A stretch of 64,000 bases of DNA from Halopseudomonas yangmingensis (GCF_900114825.1 NZ_FOUI01000010.1:1-64000), one strand, 5' to 3'. Shown: positions 49,846-63,153, counted from the stretch's first letter. Program-made: numbers and translations. Notes: generated from the letters alone by a model not told the origin.

Positions 49846-50444
49846 TGAATGCCCCGCAATCCATGACCATGCCGGCTGCCATGAAGCAAAAGCATCTGCC
49901 GGGCGATCTGGCCATGTGGTTTTTTATCATGGCCGAGCTGGGGGTTTTCCTGCTGCTGCTGGGCGGTATGGCTTTTGCTCGAGGGTATTATGCCGAGATT
50001 TTCCATGAGGGCATTGCGACCTTGCACCCCGAGGCGGGACTGGCAAACACCCTGGTGCTGCTGACCGGTAGCTATTTCGTTGCCCGCGGTGTGCATACAG
50101 CCAAAGGGGGGCGAAATCGGGTAGCACCCTGGTTTGTGGCTGGCGCTTTGACCGGGCTGGTGTATGCGGTAATCAAGATCGCCGAATACCAGATTCTCAT
50201 TAGTGCCGGTTATAACCTGCGCAGCAGCACCTTCTATTTCTTCTATTTCTTCACCACGTTCTTTCACTTTGCCCATGTGCTGTTGGGTATGGTGATACTG
50301 CTGGTCGTTGCACAACGCAGTCGTAAGGGTTTTTACGCTGATGCCGGTGTGGCGCGAAATGCCGCCGAGTCGGCGGGCAGTTACTGGCACATGGTTGATC
50401 TGGTGTGGTTGGTGTTGTTCCCGTTGCTTTACGTATTGCCCTGA
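49845..50444 (+). CDS. norE: NorE, cytochrome c oxidase subunit III-like protein
   Basis: A 199-residue membrane protein with five or so helices, similar to subunit III of cytochrome oxidases (LPGDLAMWFFIMAELGVF at the start and FHFAHVLLGMVIL near 138). NorE helps nitric oxide reductase activity but carries no cofactor. Its start overlaps the norD stop by one base, and the stop is followed within nine bases by norF. Confidence 0.88.
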   Translation: MNAPQSMTMPAAMKQKHLPGDLAMWFFIMAELGVFLLLLGGMAFARGYYAEIFHEGIATLHPEAGLANTLVLLTGSYFVARGVHTAKGGRNRVAPWFVAGALTGLVYAVIKIAEYQILISAGYNLRSSTFYFFYFFTTFFHFAHVLLGMVILLVVAQRSRKGFYADAGVARNAAESAGSYWHMVDLVWLVLFPLLYVLP

Positions 50445-50452
50445 GGTGTATG

Positions 50453-50698
50453 ATGGAAATGAAACTGACGATCGGCTGGCTGTCCCTGATGGGATTGACC
50501 ATACTGGGTTGGTGGCTGGGCCATCATATGGCGACTGGCACCTTGCTGACCCTGATTGTAGTGGTGCTGACTGTGATAAAGGGACAGTGGCTGATAGACC
50601 AGTTTATGGAGCTGCGCCATGCACCAAGGGTTTTTCGTTTTCTGGTCAGCGGCTGGTTGTTGCTGTTGGGCGGCGCCATGGCGGTTTTTCTCACCTGA
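50453..50698 (+). CDS. norF: NorF-like small membrane protein (oxidase subunit IV-like)
   Basis: An 81-residue protein with two or three membrane helices (LTIGWLSLMGLTILGWWLG, LLTLIVVVLTVIKG, LVSGWLLLLGGAMAVFL). The Lys-Gly-Gln-Trp segment after the second helix is typical of NorF and of subunit IV. GAGG six bases upstream selects the ATG at 50453; the ATG at 50450 and the ORF start at 50405 are alternatives. It is translated with norE. Confidence 0.82.
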   Translation: MEMKLTIGWLSLMGLTILGWWLGHHMATGTLLTLIVVVLTVIKGQWLIDQFMELRHAPRVFRFLVSGWLLLLGGAMAVFLT

Positions 50699-50740
50699 GC
50701 AAATCGGGCCGAACAGCCCGCAACCAACGAGGAAATAACA

Positions 50741-51052
50741 ATGCGTAAACTTCTGCTTTGCGTTGCCACAGCAGCTCTGGCCGTCAGCGGTGCAGCCCAG
50801 GCGGCTGGTGATGCTGAGGCCGGCAAGGGCAAGATCGGTCTCTGCGTGGCCTGTCATGGCACCGACGGCAAAGGCATCATGCCGATGTATCCGAATTTGA
50901 ACGGCCAGAATGCGACCTATCTGGAATCGGCACTGAAGGCCTATCGGGATGGTAACCGGACGGGTGGAACAGCACCCATTATGGCGCCGATGGCTGCCAA
51001 CCTGAGCGATCAGGATATTGCTGACATTGCAGCCTATTACAGCCAGCTGTAA
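50741..51052 (+). CDS. Small periplasmic monoheme cytochrome c
   Basis: A 103-residue exported cytochrome with a signal peptide (residues 1-21) and CVACHG at about 35-40. The axial methionine is probably in MAPMAANLSDQDI. It belongs to the class I group near cytochromes c4/c5, which carry electrons from the bc1 complex to terminal reductases. Its place at the end of the nor cluster suggests a donor to NorC. A strong terminator follows directly. Confidence 0.85.
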   Translation: MRKLLLCVATAALAVSGAAQAAGDAEAGKGKIGLCVACHGTDGKGIMPMYPNLNGQNATYLESALKAYRDGNRTGGTAPIMAPMAANLSDQDIADIAAYYSQL

Positions 51053-51066
51053 GCGGCAGGCGCTTG

Positions 51067-51094
51067 CAAAAGGCTGCCTGTGGGCAGCCTTTTG
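51067..51094. terminator. Terminator ending the nor cluster
   Basis: A 12-bp perfect stem CAAAAGGCTGCC / GGCAGCCTTTTG with loop TGTG. It lies between the cytochrome gene and the 3' end of znuA and can end both transcripts. Confidence 0.9.
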
Positions 51095-51097
51095 TAT

Positions 51098-52024
51098 TCA
51101 GGGCAGGGTCTGCAGGCAGTCAGCCAGGCTGTCACCGATACGCCCGAGCAGGCGCAGGTAGCCCTCGGCATCCACCGCGATATCCACCCCCAGCGGGTCC
51201 AGCTCGCCACGCCGTACATCCAGCCCTTTGCTCAAACTGTCGATCAGTCGCGGGTTGAACTGCGGCTCGCTGAATACACAACTGCTGCCTGCCTGCTGCA
51301 GGCGCTGGCGCAACAGGTTGACGTGGCGTGCGCCCGGCTGCACCTCGTCGGACAGGCTGAAAATACCGTTCGGATGCACGTTGAAGTGATCCTCAAAATA
51401 GCCATAGCCATCATGGAAAACGAACCAGGGCTTGTCGCCCAGCCCCTGCAGGCGCTGGTGCAGGCGTACCTCCTCGGCGTCCAGGCGCAGCAGAAAAGCC
51501 TGCAGATTGGCCTGTAATTGCTGTTGCTGATCCGGGTAGATGCCTTGCAGGTCTTCGGCCATCCAGCGGGCAATGACACGGGCGTTGTCCGGTGACAGCC
51601 ACAGATGTGGGTCATTCAGGCCGTGATCATGCTTGTGGTGGGCATGCCCATGGGCTTCTTCCTGCTGGAAGTTAAGCGACTGCAGGGCGGTACGCAACTG
51701 GACGCCGGGCAGGTCGATGAGCGCCTGGGCACCGGCATGCCGGCTCAGCAGGGACTCCAGAAACAGCTCCAGCGATCCACCTACCCAGTACACCCGGGTC
51801 GCCTGTTGCAGCGTGCGGCGTTCGGACGGGCGCAAGGCATGATGGTGCGGCGAGCTGCCGGGCGGTAACAGCACAGCGGGCTCTTCAATATCATCAAGTA
51901 TCGCGGCGGCAATCAGCTGCAGCGGCTTGATACTGGTCAGCACCTGGCTGGCCAGCACCGGCTGGCTGAGCAACAGCAGCAGGCTGCCAAGCAGGGCAGG
52001 GAGCAAGCGGGCGCGCATGGACAT
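51098..52024 (-). CDS. znuA: Zinc ABC importer binding protein ZnuA
   Basis: A 308-residue periplasmic protein with a signal peptide (residues 1-25) and cluster A-I fold. Zinc ligands are in SSPHHHALRPS near residue 60, HLWLSPDN near 140 and FHDGYGYFEDHF near 204; the His-rich loop EEAHGHAHHKHDHG lies at about 122-135. ZnuA passes zinc to ZnuB. It is divergent from zur-znuC-znuB and shares a Zur-like site with them. The ATG at 52018 (two codons later) is an equally possible start. Confidence 0.93.
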   Translation of the reverse strand: MSMRARLLPALLGSLLLLLSQPVLASQVLTSIKPLQLIAAAILDDIEEPAVLLPPGSSPHHHALRPSERRTLQQATRVYWVGGSLELFLESLLSRHAGAQALIDLPGVQLRTALQSLNFQQEEAHGHAHHKHDHGLNDPHLWLSPDNARVIARWMAEDLQGIYPDQQQQLQANLQAFLLRLDAEEVRLHQRLQGLGDKPWFVFHDGYGYFEDHFNVHPNGIFSLSDEVQPGARHVNLLRQRLQQAGSSCVFSEPQFNPRLIDSLSKGLDVRRGELDPLGVDIAVDAEGYLRLLGRIGDSLADCLQTLP

Positions 52025-52043
52025 ACCTCGGGCATGGAAAACC

Positions 52044-52056
52044 GTTATATGATAAC
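52044..52056. promoter_or_regulatory. Zur-box-like palindrome in the znuA/zur divergent promoter
   Basis: GTTAT-ATG-ATAAC is a 13-bp perfect dyad of the core of gammaproteobacterial Zur sites (TGTTATANTATAACA). It lies 20 bases upstream of znuA and 59 upstream of zur, so one repressor dimer could act on both directions. Confidence 0.75.
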
Positions 52057-52114
52057 AGGCCTCGAATTACAGCGTTAGCCCTGCGCCCACCCGCCATTGT
52101 TGCCGGAGAATGCC

Positions 52115-52585
52115 ATGAGCCATCAGCCCCATGACCACCAGCGCTGCATCAGCACGGCCCTGCAGGCCGCCGAACAGCTGTGCGGCAGCAAGGGCGTGCG
52201 CTTTACCGAGCTGCGTCGGCGGGTGCTTGAGCTGGTCTGGCAGAGTCACCGGCCACTGGGCGCCTACGACATCCTCGATACCCTGTCGCGTGAGGATGGC
52301 CGCCGCGCCGCGCCGCCCACCGTATACCGGGCACTGGATTTTCTGCTGGAGCAGGGGCTGGTGCACCGGATTGCCTCGCTGAACGCCTTTGTCGGTTGCT
52401 CCAGTCCCGAGCACCGTCATCAGGGCCAGTTCCTGATCTGCCGCAACTGCCATGAGGCCACCGAACTGGACCAGCAACGCATCCACCGGGCGATTGCCGA
52501 CAGCGCCGCCGAACACGGTTTTACTGTCGAGGCGGAGACTGTCGAAGTTGCCGGGCTTTGCGCGCGCTGCCGGGAGGCGGCATGA
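52115..52585 (+). CDS. zur: Zinc uptake regulator Zur (Np20)
   Basis: A 156-residue Fur-family repressor. The winged helix spans residues about 20-85 ([31 protein letters not shown]), and the regulatory metal residues are in [15 protein letters not shown] (Cys pair CRNC) and CARC at the C terminus. It represses znu genes when zinc is sufficient. The ATG at 52115 follows CCGGAG; the TTG at 52097 is rejected. Its stop overlaps the znuC start (ATGA). Confidence 0.93.
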   Translation: MSHQPHDHQRCISTALQAAEQLCGSKGVRFTELRRRVLELVWQSHRPLGAYDILDTLSREDGRRAAPPTVYRALDFLLEQGLVHRIASLNAFVGCSSPEHRHQGQFLICRNCHEATELDQQRIHRAIADSAAEHGFTVEAETVEVAGLCARCREAA

Positions 52586-53358
52586 GCGAGCCGCTGCTGC
52601 GCCTGCGCGACATCAGCTTGTCGCGGCATGGCAATCCGATTCTCGAGCGGGTCGACCTGAGTGTCAGCGCCGGCGAGATTGTCACGCTGATCGGCCCGAA
52701 TGGTGCTGGCAAGACCAGTCTGGTGCGGGTCGTGCTCGGGCTGATGCGCGCCGACAGCGGCGAGGTCTGGCGCCAGCCACGCCTGCGTATTGGCTATATG
52801 CCGCAGAAATTGCAGGTGGATGCCACCCTGCCGCTCAGTGTGCAGCGTTTTCTGATGCTGGCCCCCGGTGTCAGTCGTAGCGCCGCGCATGCCGCGCTTT
52901 GCGAGCTGCGCGCCGAGCATCTGTTTGACCACCCGCTGCAGCAGGTCTCCGGCGGTGAGTTGCAGCGTATCCTGCTGGCCCGCGCGCTGCTGCGCAAGCC
53001 GCACCTGCTGGTACTCGACGAGCCGGTGCAGGGGGTCGACGTGAATGGCCAGATCGAGCTGTATCAGTTGATCAGCGAACTGCGTGAGCGCTACAACTGC
53101 GGCGTGCTGATGGTTTCCCATGACCTGCATCTGGTAATGGCCAAGACCAACACGGTGGTCTGCCTGAACCGCCATGTGTGCTGCTCCGGGCACCCGGAAC
53201 AGGTCAGCAGCGATCCGGCGTTTGTCGCCCTGTTCGGTGCCCAGGCTGACAATTTTGCCATCTACAACCACCACCACGACCACGCCCATGACCTGCATGG
53301 TGCTGTGGTGCCGGGTGATGAAACTCATCAGCACGGACCCCATTGCAAGCATGCCTGA
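52582..53358 (+). CDS. znuC: Zinc ABC importer ATPase ZnuC
   Basis: A 258-residue ATPase with Walker [10 protein letters not shown] at about residue 38, signature [16 protein letters not shown] at about 133, Walker [13 protein letters not shown] and switch histidine in [10 protein letters not shown] histidine-rich tail ([10 protein letters not shown] and HQHGPHCKH) is typical of ZnuC. It powers zinc uptake with ZnuB. It overlaps zur by four bases and znuB by eight. Confidence 0.95.
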   Translation: MSEPLLRLRDISLSRHGNPILERVDLSVSAGEIVTLIGPNGAGKTSLVRVVLGLMRADSGEVWRQPRLRIGYMPQKLQVDATLPLSVQRFLMLAPGVSRSAAHAALCELRAEHLFDHPLQQVSGGELQRILLARALLRKPHLLVLDEPVQGVDVNGQIELYQLISELRERYNCGVLMVSHDLHLVMAKTNTVVCLNRHVCCSGHPEQVSSDPAFVALFGAQADNFAIYNHHHDHAHDLHGAVVPGDETHQHGPHCKHA

Positions 53359-54136
53359 CTTTCTTTTGCACGCGCTGCTGGCCGGCCTCGGGCTGGCGCT
53401 GATCGCCGGCCCGCTGGGTTCCTTCGTGGTCTGGCGGCGCATGGCCTATTTTGGCGATACCCTGGCGCACTCGGCGCTGCTCGGGGTGGCGCTGGGCATG
53501 TTGCTGGACATCAATCCGGCGCTGGCGGTGACCGCCGGCTGCGTGCTGCTGGCGATACTGCTGGTGGCCATGCAGCAGCGGCCGTGGCTGGCCAGTGACA
53601 CCCTGCTCGGCATACTCGCGCACAGCACGCTGTCGCTGGGCCTGGTGGTGCTGGCGCTGACCGACAATGTGCGGGTCGATCTGATGGCCTACCTGTTCGG
53701 CGACCTGCTGGCGATCAGTGCCGATGAGCTGTACTGGATGCTCGGCGGGCTGCTGCTGACCCTGTTGCTGCTGCTCTGGCTGTGGCGACCGCTGCTGTCG
53801 ATTACCGTGCATGAGGAGCTGGCGCGGGTCGAGGGGCTGCCAGTGACGGCGGTGCGGCTGGCACTGATGCTGCTGATTGCCATCGTGATTGCGGTGGCGA
53901 TGAAAATCGTCGGGGTATTGCTGATCACCTCCTTGCTGATCATTCCCGCGGCAGCCGCCCAGCGCCATGCGCGCAGTCCCGAGCAGATGGCGCTGGGTGC
54001 CAGCCTGCTCGGCTGCCTGGCCGTGTTCGGCGGGCTCGCCGCCTCCTGGTATCTGGATACCCCGGCGGGGCCCTCGGTGGTGGTCTGCGCCGCCAGCCTG
54101 TTCGTGCTGGCCACCGCGCTGCCGCGTCGCGCCTGA
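53351..54136 (+). CDS. znuB: Zinc ABC importer permease ZnuB
   Basis: A 261-residue membrane protein with eight or so helices of the ABC-3 family ([25 protein letters not shown] near the start, with the conserved DTLAHS motif, and [19 protein letters not shown] near 178). It forms the zinc channel. The ATG at 53351 overlaps the znuC tail; the ORF extension to 53174 lies inside znuC and is rejected. It is convergent with sco, one base away. Confidence 0.94.
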   Translation: MPDFLLHALLAGLGLALIAGPLGSFVVWRRMAYFGDTLAHSALLGVALGMLLDINPALAVTAGCVLLAILLVAMQQRPWLASDTLLGILAHSTLSLGLVVLALTDNVRVDLMAYLFGDLLAISADELYWMLGGLLLTLLLLLWLWRPLLSITVHEELARVEGLPVTAVRLALMLLIAIVIAVAMKIVGVLLITSLLIIPAAAAQRHARSPEQMALGASLLGCLAVFGGLAASWYLDTPAGPSVVVCAASLFVLATALPRRA

Positions 54137-54137
54137 C

Positions 54138-54784
54138 TCAGTCGCGACTGCGCAGCACCTCCAGCAGTCGCGGGGCCAGTTGTTCGGCATCGAAAGGTGG
54201 GCGGATAAAACCGGCATAGCGCCCACGCGGATCAATCATTACCACCTGCCCGCTGTGGTCCACCAGGTAGTCCGGCTGGCTGCGGTCCGGTTCGATCCAG
54301 GCAACCGACAGCGCTCGGGTTAACAGGCGTAACTGTTCCGGTGTACCACTCAGGCCGAGAAAGCTGGCATCAAAGAACTGCAGGTAGTTGCGCAATTGCT
54401 CGGGGCTATCGCGCCACGGATCGACGCTGACCAGCCCGATCTGTATCTGTCCGGCCAGCTCCGCCGGCAGTTCGGCACGCAGCAGGCGCAGGTCGGCCAG
54501 GGTGCTCGGGCAGATATCCGGGCAGTAGGTATAGCCGAAGAACAGCAGGTGCCAGCGGCCCAGTCGCTGTTCCACTCCCCAGGGCTGCCCATGCTGATCC
54601 TGCAGGCCCAGCTCAGGCACCTCGCGGGGCGGCTCCAGCAGTACTATGCCAGCACGGTTGAGTGCCGTGCGGTCCAGCCCGTCGCGTTGCAGGCTGAGCA
54701 GCATGCTGGCGACCAGCAGCGCCAGTGCCGCCAGACTGATCACAATCAGCCGGCGACGTGAGGCGGCTTGTGCTTGGCGGCGCT

Positions 54785-54788
<4 letters not shown>
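54138..54788 (-). CDS. SCO-family copper chaperone/thiol protein
   Basis: A 216-residue protein with one N-terminal membrane anchor (residues 14-32) and a thioredoxin-like domain. The copper motif CPDICP gives Cys89 and Cys93, and the third ligand is the histidine in DYLVDHSG near 177. SCO proteins help build the CuA site of cytochrome oxidase or act as thiol reductases. The GTG start at 54788 overlaps the uvrA stop (GTGA), an unusual pairing that couples it to a repair gene. Confidence 0.88.
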
Positions 54789-57616
<2,828 letters not shown>

Positions 57617-57648
57617 TGCGTCAGCACTCGTGACCGGCAAAGCGGCAC

Positions 57649-57678
57649 AGTATAACGCCGCGCCGGATAGCCCGGCAA
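57649..57678 (-). promoter_or_regulatory. Candidate uvrA promoter
   Basis: On the minus strand, TTGCCG (57678-57673) and TATACT (57654-57649) lie 18 bases apart, 33 bases upstream of the GTG start. No convincing LexA site (CTGT-N8-ACAG) overlaps it, although CTGT is part of the -10 region. Confidence 0.4.
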
Positions 57679-57794
57679 AAGCTCCGGCCGCTGATTTGCC
57701 ATACGCCGCCGGGTATGGGGCGCACTGCCGCAGTGCGGCCGCTGGCGGGCATGCTAAACTGCGCGCTTTTTGCAGGGCTGATTGCGGAGACTCC

Positions 57795-59168
57795 ATGCAG
57801 CAGGCTGATTCAATGACTTCTGGCGAGCGCCGGGCGGCGGGTTCGCTGGCCGCGGTATTTGCCTTTCGCATGCTCGGCCTGTTTATGGTGCTGCCGGTGC
57901 TGGCCACCTGGGGGCAGGGGCTGGCGGGCGCCACCCCGTTGCTGATCGGCGTGGCGATTGGTGCCTACGGCCTGACCCAGGCCTGCCTGCAGATTCCCTT
58001 CGGCATGCTGTCCGACCGCATCGGCCGTAAGCCCGTGATCATTGGCGGCCTGCTGCTGTTCGCCCTCGGCGGTCTGCTGGCGGCCCAGGCTGACAGCATC
58101 TGGGGGGTGATTGCCGGCCGCGTGCTGCAGGGTGCCGGTGCAATTGCCGCCGCGGTGATGGCGCTGGTTGCCGACCTGACCCGTGAGCAGCATCGCACCA
58201 AGGCGATGGCAATGATCGGCATGAGTATCGGCCTGTCATTTGCGCTGGCGATGGTGGCCGGGCCGCTGATAGCCCGGGCCGGCGGTCTGCAGGCCGTTTT
58301 TCTGGTCACCACCGGGCTGGCTCTGATAGGTATCTTGCTGATATGGAAGGCCGTGCCGACCCCGCAGGATGTAGCCCGCCATCGCGAGGCAGGGGTAGCC
58401 AGTGGTGCTTTCTGGCCGACCTTGCGCAATGCTGAACTGCTGCGGCTGAATTACGGTATCGCCGTGTTACATGCAATCCTCATGGCCAGTTTCGTTGCCA
58501 TTCCGCTGGCCCTGCAGGAGCAGGCCGGGCTGCCGCGCGAGGATCACTGGTGGGTGTACCTGGTGGCGCTGCTGGTGTCCTTTGTCGGCATGGTGCCCTT
58601 TATCATTTATGCCGAACGGCAGCGGCGCATGAAGCGCGTGGTGCTCGGCGCCATCCTGTTACTGGCACTGGTGCAGCCGCTGCTGTGGCTGGGCATGCAC
58701 TCGCTGCTGGCGATGGTGCTGCTGATGGTGTTGTACTTCCTTGGTTTCAATGTGCTTGAAGCGACCCTGCCGTCGATGCTTAGCAAGCTGGCCCCGGCCG
58801 GCGCCAAGGGCACCGCGATGGGCGTGTATTCCACCAGCCAGTTCCTCGGCGCGGCGCTCGGCGGGGTGCTCGGCGGGGCGGTTTATTCATTCTGGGGGCT
58901 GGGTGGGGTGTTCGCCTGCTGCGGTGTCCTTGCCCTGACCTGGTGGATGATTGGTGCTACCATGCGTGAGCCTCCCTATGTCACCAGTTTCCGTCTGGCC
59001 GTGCCCGACGCGCTGATGGCTGACGAGGCGTTGCTCCGGCGTATTCTCGCGGTGCCGGGCGTGGCAGAGGCGGTATTGGTGGCCGAAGAGGCCGCCGCCT
59101 ACGTCAAGGCGGACAGCAAGCTTGTCGACCGCGAAACACTGGAGCAGGCACTGCAGCCGGCTCGATAA
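57795..59168 (+). CDS. MFS transporter
   Basis: A 457-residue major facilitator protein with 12 membrane helices and the motif [13 protein letters not shown] in the loop after helix 2 (about residues 73-85). A hydrophilic C-terminal extension of about 60 residues follows the last helix. The DHA-type family exports drugs or sugars, but the substrate is unknown. The ATG at 57795 follows GGAGAC; an in-frame extension to 57486 lies within uvrA and is rejected. The neighbour pattern uvrA / MFS / ssb is that of P. aeruginosa PA4234-PA4232. Confidence 0.9.
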   Translation: MQQADSMTSGERRAAGSLAAVFAFRMLGLFMVLPVLATWGQGLAGATPLLIGVAIGAYGLTQACLQIPFGMLSDRIGRKPVIIGGLLLFALGGLLAAQADSIWGVIAGRVLQGAGAIAAAVMALVADLTREQHRTKAMAMIGMSIGLSFALAMVAGPLIARAGGLQAVFLVTTGLALIGILLIWKAVPTPQDVARHREAGVASGAFWPTLRNAELLRLNYGIAVLHAILMASFVAIPLALQEQAGLPREDHWWVYLVALLVSFVGMVPFIIYAERQRRMKRVVLGAILLLALVQPLLWLGMHSLLAMVLLMVLYFLGFNVLEATLPSMLSKLAPAGAKGTAMGVYSTSQFLGAALGGVLGGAVYSFWGLGGVFACCGVLALTWWMIGATMREPPYVTSFRLAVPDALMADEALLRRILAVPGVAEAVLVAEEAAAYVKADSKLVDRETLEQALQPAR

Positions 59169-59191
59169 CAGATCATTCAGGAGAAAAGACA

Positions 59192-59671
59192 ATGGCCAGA
59201 GGCGTCAACAAGGTAATTCTGATCGGTAACGTTGGCGGTGACCCGGAAGTCCGTTATCTGCCCAATGGCAACGCAGTGGCAAACGTCACGCTGGCGACCA
59301 GTGACAGCTGGAAGGACAAGCAGACCGGGCAGCTGCAGGAACGTACCGAGTGGCACCGCGTGGTGTTCTTCGGCAAGGTTGCCGAAGTGGTTGGAGAGTA
59401 TGCGCGCAAGGGCTCCAAGCTGTATGTCGAAGGCCGCCTGCAGACCCGCGAATGGGAAAAGGATGGCGTCAAGCGCTACACCACCGAGGTGGTAGTCGAT
59501 ATGGGCGGTCAGATGCAACTGCTCGACAGCCGCAATCAGGGTAGCAGTGAAGGCATGGCGCCGCGCCAGTCCGCCCCCCAGCGTCCGCAGCAAAGCCAGC
59601 AGCCGGCCCCTCAGCCTGCAGCCCAGCCGGCGCCGGATTACGACAGCTTTGATGATGATATTCCGTTCTGA
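59192..59671 (+). CDS. ssb: Single-stranded DNA-binding protein
   Basis: A 159-residue SSB with an N-terminal OB fold (residues 1-110: [33 protein letters not shown]), a Gln/Pro-rich linker and the acidic tip DDDIPF, which recruits partner proteins. It coats single-stranded DNA in replication and repair. It lies 23 bases after the MFS gene. A strong terminator follows. Confidence 0.98.
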   Translation: MARGVNKVILIGNVGGDPEVRYLPNGNAVANVTLATSDSWKDKQTGQLQERTEWHRVVFFGKVAEVVGEYARKGSKLYVEGRLQTREWEKDGVKRYTTEVVVDMGGQMQLLDSRNQGSSEGMAPRQSAPQRPQQSQQPAPQPAAQPAPDYDSFDDDIPF

Positions 59672-59702
59672 GGACAGCCTCGGACGGATAGGTAACCGGT
59701 TA

Positions 59703-59735
59703 AACAGAAACCCCCGCGCTGCGGGGGTTTCTGTT
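59703..59735 (+). terminator. ssb terminator
   Basis: A perfect 15-bp stem (AACAGAAACCCCCGC / its complement) with loop GCT, ending in TGTTTT. It may also act on the convergent broken HD-GYP gene. Confidence 0.92.
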
Positions 59736-59772
59736 TTCCGGTCATTTGTGCAGGTGCTGCGTGTCGCCCGAA

Positions 59773-62281
59773 TCAGCCCTCCAGCCCGGCCAGCAGGGCC
59801 TCCTCGTCAACCGCATCAATCTGCCGTTCCGGCAAAAAGGCGCTGGCGTACTGGCGGTAGACCCCGGCGCGTACAAACAGGCTGAACAGTTGCGGGTCGA
59901 TATGCCCGCTGCGGGCCATGCGTGACATGATCGACAGGGCTTCGGACAGGGGCTTGCCGTCCTTGTAGGGACGGTCGGCGGCGGTCAGTGCCTCGAAGAT
60001 GTCGGCAACTGCCATCATCCGTGCCATCGGCTGCATCTGCTCACCGCTCAGCTGTTTCGGGTAGCCGCTGCCGTCCATCCTTTCATGGTGCGCAGCAGCT
60101 ACTGCCGGTACCTGAGACAGGTGCGGCGGGAAGGGCAGTTGGCGCAGCATGATCTCGGTCTGCACTATGTGGAAGTTGATCAGGTAGCGTTCTTCCTCGG
60201 TCAGGGTGCCGTAGCGCACGCACAGGTTGTGCAGTTCGCCGAGGTTCTGGTGCCATTGCGGCGCTGCCATACGGAAGCCCCAGGGGTTGTCCGGCTCGAT
60301 GCGCTCCTTGGGCGGGCGCTCGATCAGGTGTTCCGGGCGATCGGCCAGCAAGGGTTCGGACTGCGGCAGCGTGGCTTCTGCCGTCTTCGGTTTGCGTTGC
60401 AGGTTGTCGTGGGACAGACCCAGGTGGTCATCCAGGGTGCGCGTCCAGCGGCGTTCGGCAATCTGCTGCAGGCGCTGGGTATCGGCTTCGGCCATCGATT
60501 CGCTGCCCTGGTTGCAATGGGCAACAAAGGCGAACTCCTCGTCCAGCTGCGCCAGTTCGTGGCGGCACTGCTGGTGGCGCTGGCTGGCATCGGCGCCGTC
60601 AATAATGTCTTGCAGGCAACGCAACTGCGCTTCGCACTTGAGCACCTCAAAGCGCATGCGGATTTCGTGGATACGATCGTAGAGTGTTTGCAGCTTGGTG
60701 GCCTTGTCGACCACATACTCAGGGGTGGTGATTTTGCCGCAGTCGTGCAGCCAGGCGGCCATACGCAGGGTTTCCCAGTCATTGTCATCGAGCTGGAAGT
60801 CAGCGAACGGGCCGTGCTCGGCAGCGCAGGCCGCTTCGGCAATCAGGCGTGCGAGTTCCGGCACCCGCGCGCAGTGGCCGCCGGTGTGCTGGCTCTTGGC
60901 ATCAATGGCACCGGCAATCATGCGCTGCATGGCGTCCAGCAGGGCCTTCTGTGCGGCAATCAGCGCGCGTGCTTCCAGGGTCACCGCCGCCAGGCCCGAG
61001 AGGGCACGGATAAACGCCAGCCGGTCCTCGTCGACTGGTGCGTCCAGCAGCAGCAACATGGCACCGACCAGCTCGTTCTGCCGGTTGGCCAGCGGCACAG
61101 CGATCGCCTGGCTTGAGTGGGGTGTGTCGGGTTGCTGCGGCAGGCCCAGTGCGTCAAGGTCGGCAGGGGACAGTGCCCTTGTCTGTATCTGCAGGTGGCT
61201 GACTGCCTCGCCGAGCAATGGCCCGAGTGCATCCAGTGTCCGGGCCAGCTGACCCAGACGGTCGCTATCATCACAGCTGTCGGCACCCCACAGGGTGCCA
61301 TCCGAGAGTATGCGGCCATCGGCATCCAGTGCAGCAACAGGAACCAGTTGCCCTTCTCTGGCCAGATACAGCACGCCGCCACGGGCGTGGATGGCCGACA
61401 GTGTTTCGCCGAGCAGGCGCGGCAGCAGGTGGCCAAAATCCGGTTCGCCAGCCACCGCAGTATTCAGTTCGAGGAAACGCCGGATGGTGCGGCGCATGTC
61501 AGCCATGGTTGCGCCGAGGGTGGCCACCTCGCGTATGCGTGAGGGCGGCAGGGGGCTGCGTACGGAGTATTCAGCAGTCTGTCGAGTAGCGCGTGCTGTC
61601 CGTGGAAGGGAGCAGACGGCAGGCTGGCCAACGGGTGCAGTCGGGCGCGGCCCTGTTCATCCAGAAGTGCCGCAGGCTGGTCGGGATTGTCGTGGACCAG
61701 CAGGCGGCCGCTGGCATCCACCAGGGCCAGCCGGCTACCAGGTGTGACGCGCTGGCTGGCGAGCACCTGGCTCAGGGTGTTCAGACGAATGTCGGCCCCC
61801 AGTACGACCGCACTGCCTGGTACCCGCCGGGCCAGGGTGATGCCGCTCTGGCGATCGGAAAAATAGGCATAGGGCGCTGTTACCAGCAGCTCGCCGCTGC
61901 TGTCGGCGTGGCGGTACCAGTCGCGCTGACGGGGGTCAAACTGATCGGGGTAATCGGGTTGCTCACGAGTCTCGAGTATCTGCATGTTGGTGTCGAGGAA
62001 CAGATACCGCTCCGCCGGTTCTGGCAGGCCATGCTCGATGCTTTGCACCAGATAGGTGCTGCCGTCTGTAACAGGCGTAATGCCATGTCTGCAGGTTGTA
62101 CACGCTCCAGCAGACTGCCATGCAGCTCGCGATCAATGCGCAGCGCCAGATCTTCGGCGACGTTTTCCATCATCTGCGAGGTCATGTGCTGACCGATACC
62201 GCTCAGCAGCCCGCCGACCAGCAGGATCAGGCCCAGAGCCAGACCGAGCAGATGGATGTGCAGCGGAAAGCTTCGGGGCAT
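59773..62281 (-). pseudogene. Broken HD-GYP sensor phosphodiesterase gene
   Basis: Three consecutive frames together resemble one membrane sensor protein. The first part (from ATG 62281) holds a signal anchor, HLLGLALGLILLVGGL. The second frame holds a dCache-like periplasmic sensor (YLFLDTNMQILETREQPDY, RQRDWYRHADSSGELLV). The third (59773-61527) has GAF and HD-GYP domains with HDCGK and HHERMDGSGYP. Reading passes from one frame to the next at about 62062-62065 and at the G-run 61551-61555, each needing one extra base. No second membrane helix remains before the cytoplasmic part, so a segment also seems lost. The HD-GYP part could be made alone from GTG 61527 or ATG 61506. An assembly error at the G-run is possible. 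Confidence 0.75.
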
Positions 62282-62475
62282 GGCGTTGTTTCTTGCGCGG
62301 AGAAAGGGCCGTTGCTGGCTGCTGGTCTGAAGTATAGGCGCCAATCGCAGGACTGCCGGAAACACGGCGTCGGCTTAAGGTGACCTTATGGTCCGTGCTT
62401 GCTCCGGCTTATGATCCTTGCATTGACGGTTGTCTGCGCTAGGGTGCCTGCATATATAAAGTCTGCGGAGCGAGC

Positions 62476-63153
62476 ATGTCGGAAATTTATTTTGTGCGTC
62501 ACGGCCAGGCCTCTTTCGGCAGTGGCAACTACGACCAGCTCTCGGCGCTTGGGCATCGGCAGTCGGTGCTTCTGGGTGAGTACTTCGCCGCGCGAGGCCT
62601 GCAATTCGACCAGTTGCTGGCCGGCGATATGCAGCGCCATCGTGAAACCGCCGAAGGCATTGCCCGTGGCATGCCGCAGGGGCTTCCGGCGGCAGAGGTG
62701 CGTCAGGAACTGAATGAATTCGATTTCCACAGCATTTTGCGGGCCTATCTGGCGCAGCATCCGGAGGATGCCCTCCCGGACAAGCCGCAGGTGCGGGATT
62801 TCTTCCGGCGTCTGCGCAAGGCGATTCTGTTGTGGTCCGATGACGGGTTGCAAGGTGATTTGCCGGAGCCCTGGAGTGGCTTTGAACAGCGCATGCAGTC
62901 GATCGGCGAGGAGATCGCCGGGCGTTTTGCCGGACAGCGTGTGCTGGTAGTCAGCTCAGGGGGAGCCATTGCCATGCTGCTGCGGTTGTTGTTGCAGGCG
63001 CCAGCGGAAACCATGGTCGACCTGAACCTGCAAACCCGCAATACGGCGATCACCCAGTGCGTAATTGGTGGCGGGAAACTGCGACTGGTCAGCTTTAACG
63101 GCATACCGCATTTGGAGCATCCGCAGCGCAGCGAGCTGATCAGCTACGCCTGA
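62476..63153 (+). CDS. Histidine phosphatase family protein
   Basis: A 225-residue protein of the phosphoglycerate mutase-like superfamily. The catalytic motif IYFVRHGQASFG (His9) is at the N terminus; further conserved parts are RHRETAEGIA near 55 and VVSSGGAIAML near 160. In this second core motif Ser-Gly-Gly replaces the common Ser-His-Gly, which is seen in some members and may lower or change activity. The substrate is unknown. It is divergent from the broken HD-GYP gene, with 194 bases between them showing no clear feature. Confidence 0.82.
   Translation: MSEIYFVRHGQASFGSGNYDQLSALGHRQSVLLGEYFAARGLQFDQLLAGDMQRHRETAEGIARGMPQGLPAAEVRQELNEFDFHSILRAYLAQHPEDALPDKPQVRDFFRRLRKAILLWSDDGLQGDLPEPWSGFEQRMQSIGEEIAGRFAGQRVLVVSSGGAIAMLLRLLLQAPAETMVDLNLQTRNTAITQCVIGGGKLRLVSFNGIPHLEHPQRSELISYA

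Noticed and set aside
57617-57794. LexA box between uvrA and the MFS gene
   Set aside because: CTGT occurs but the ACAG partner at the right spacing does not.
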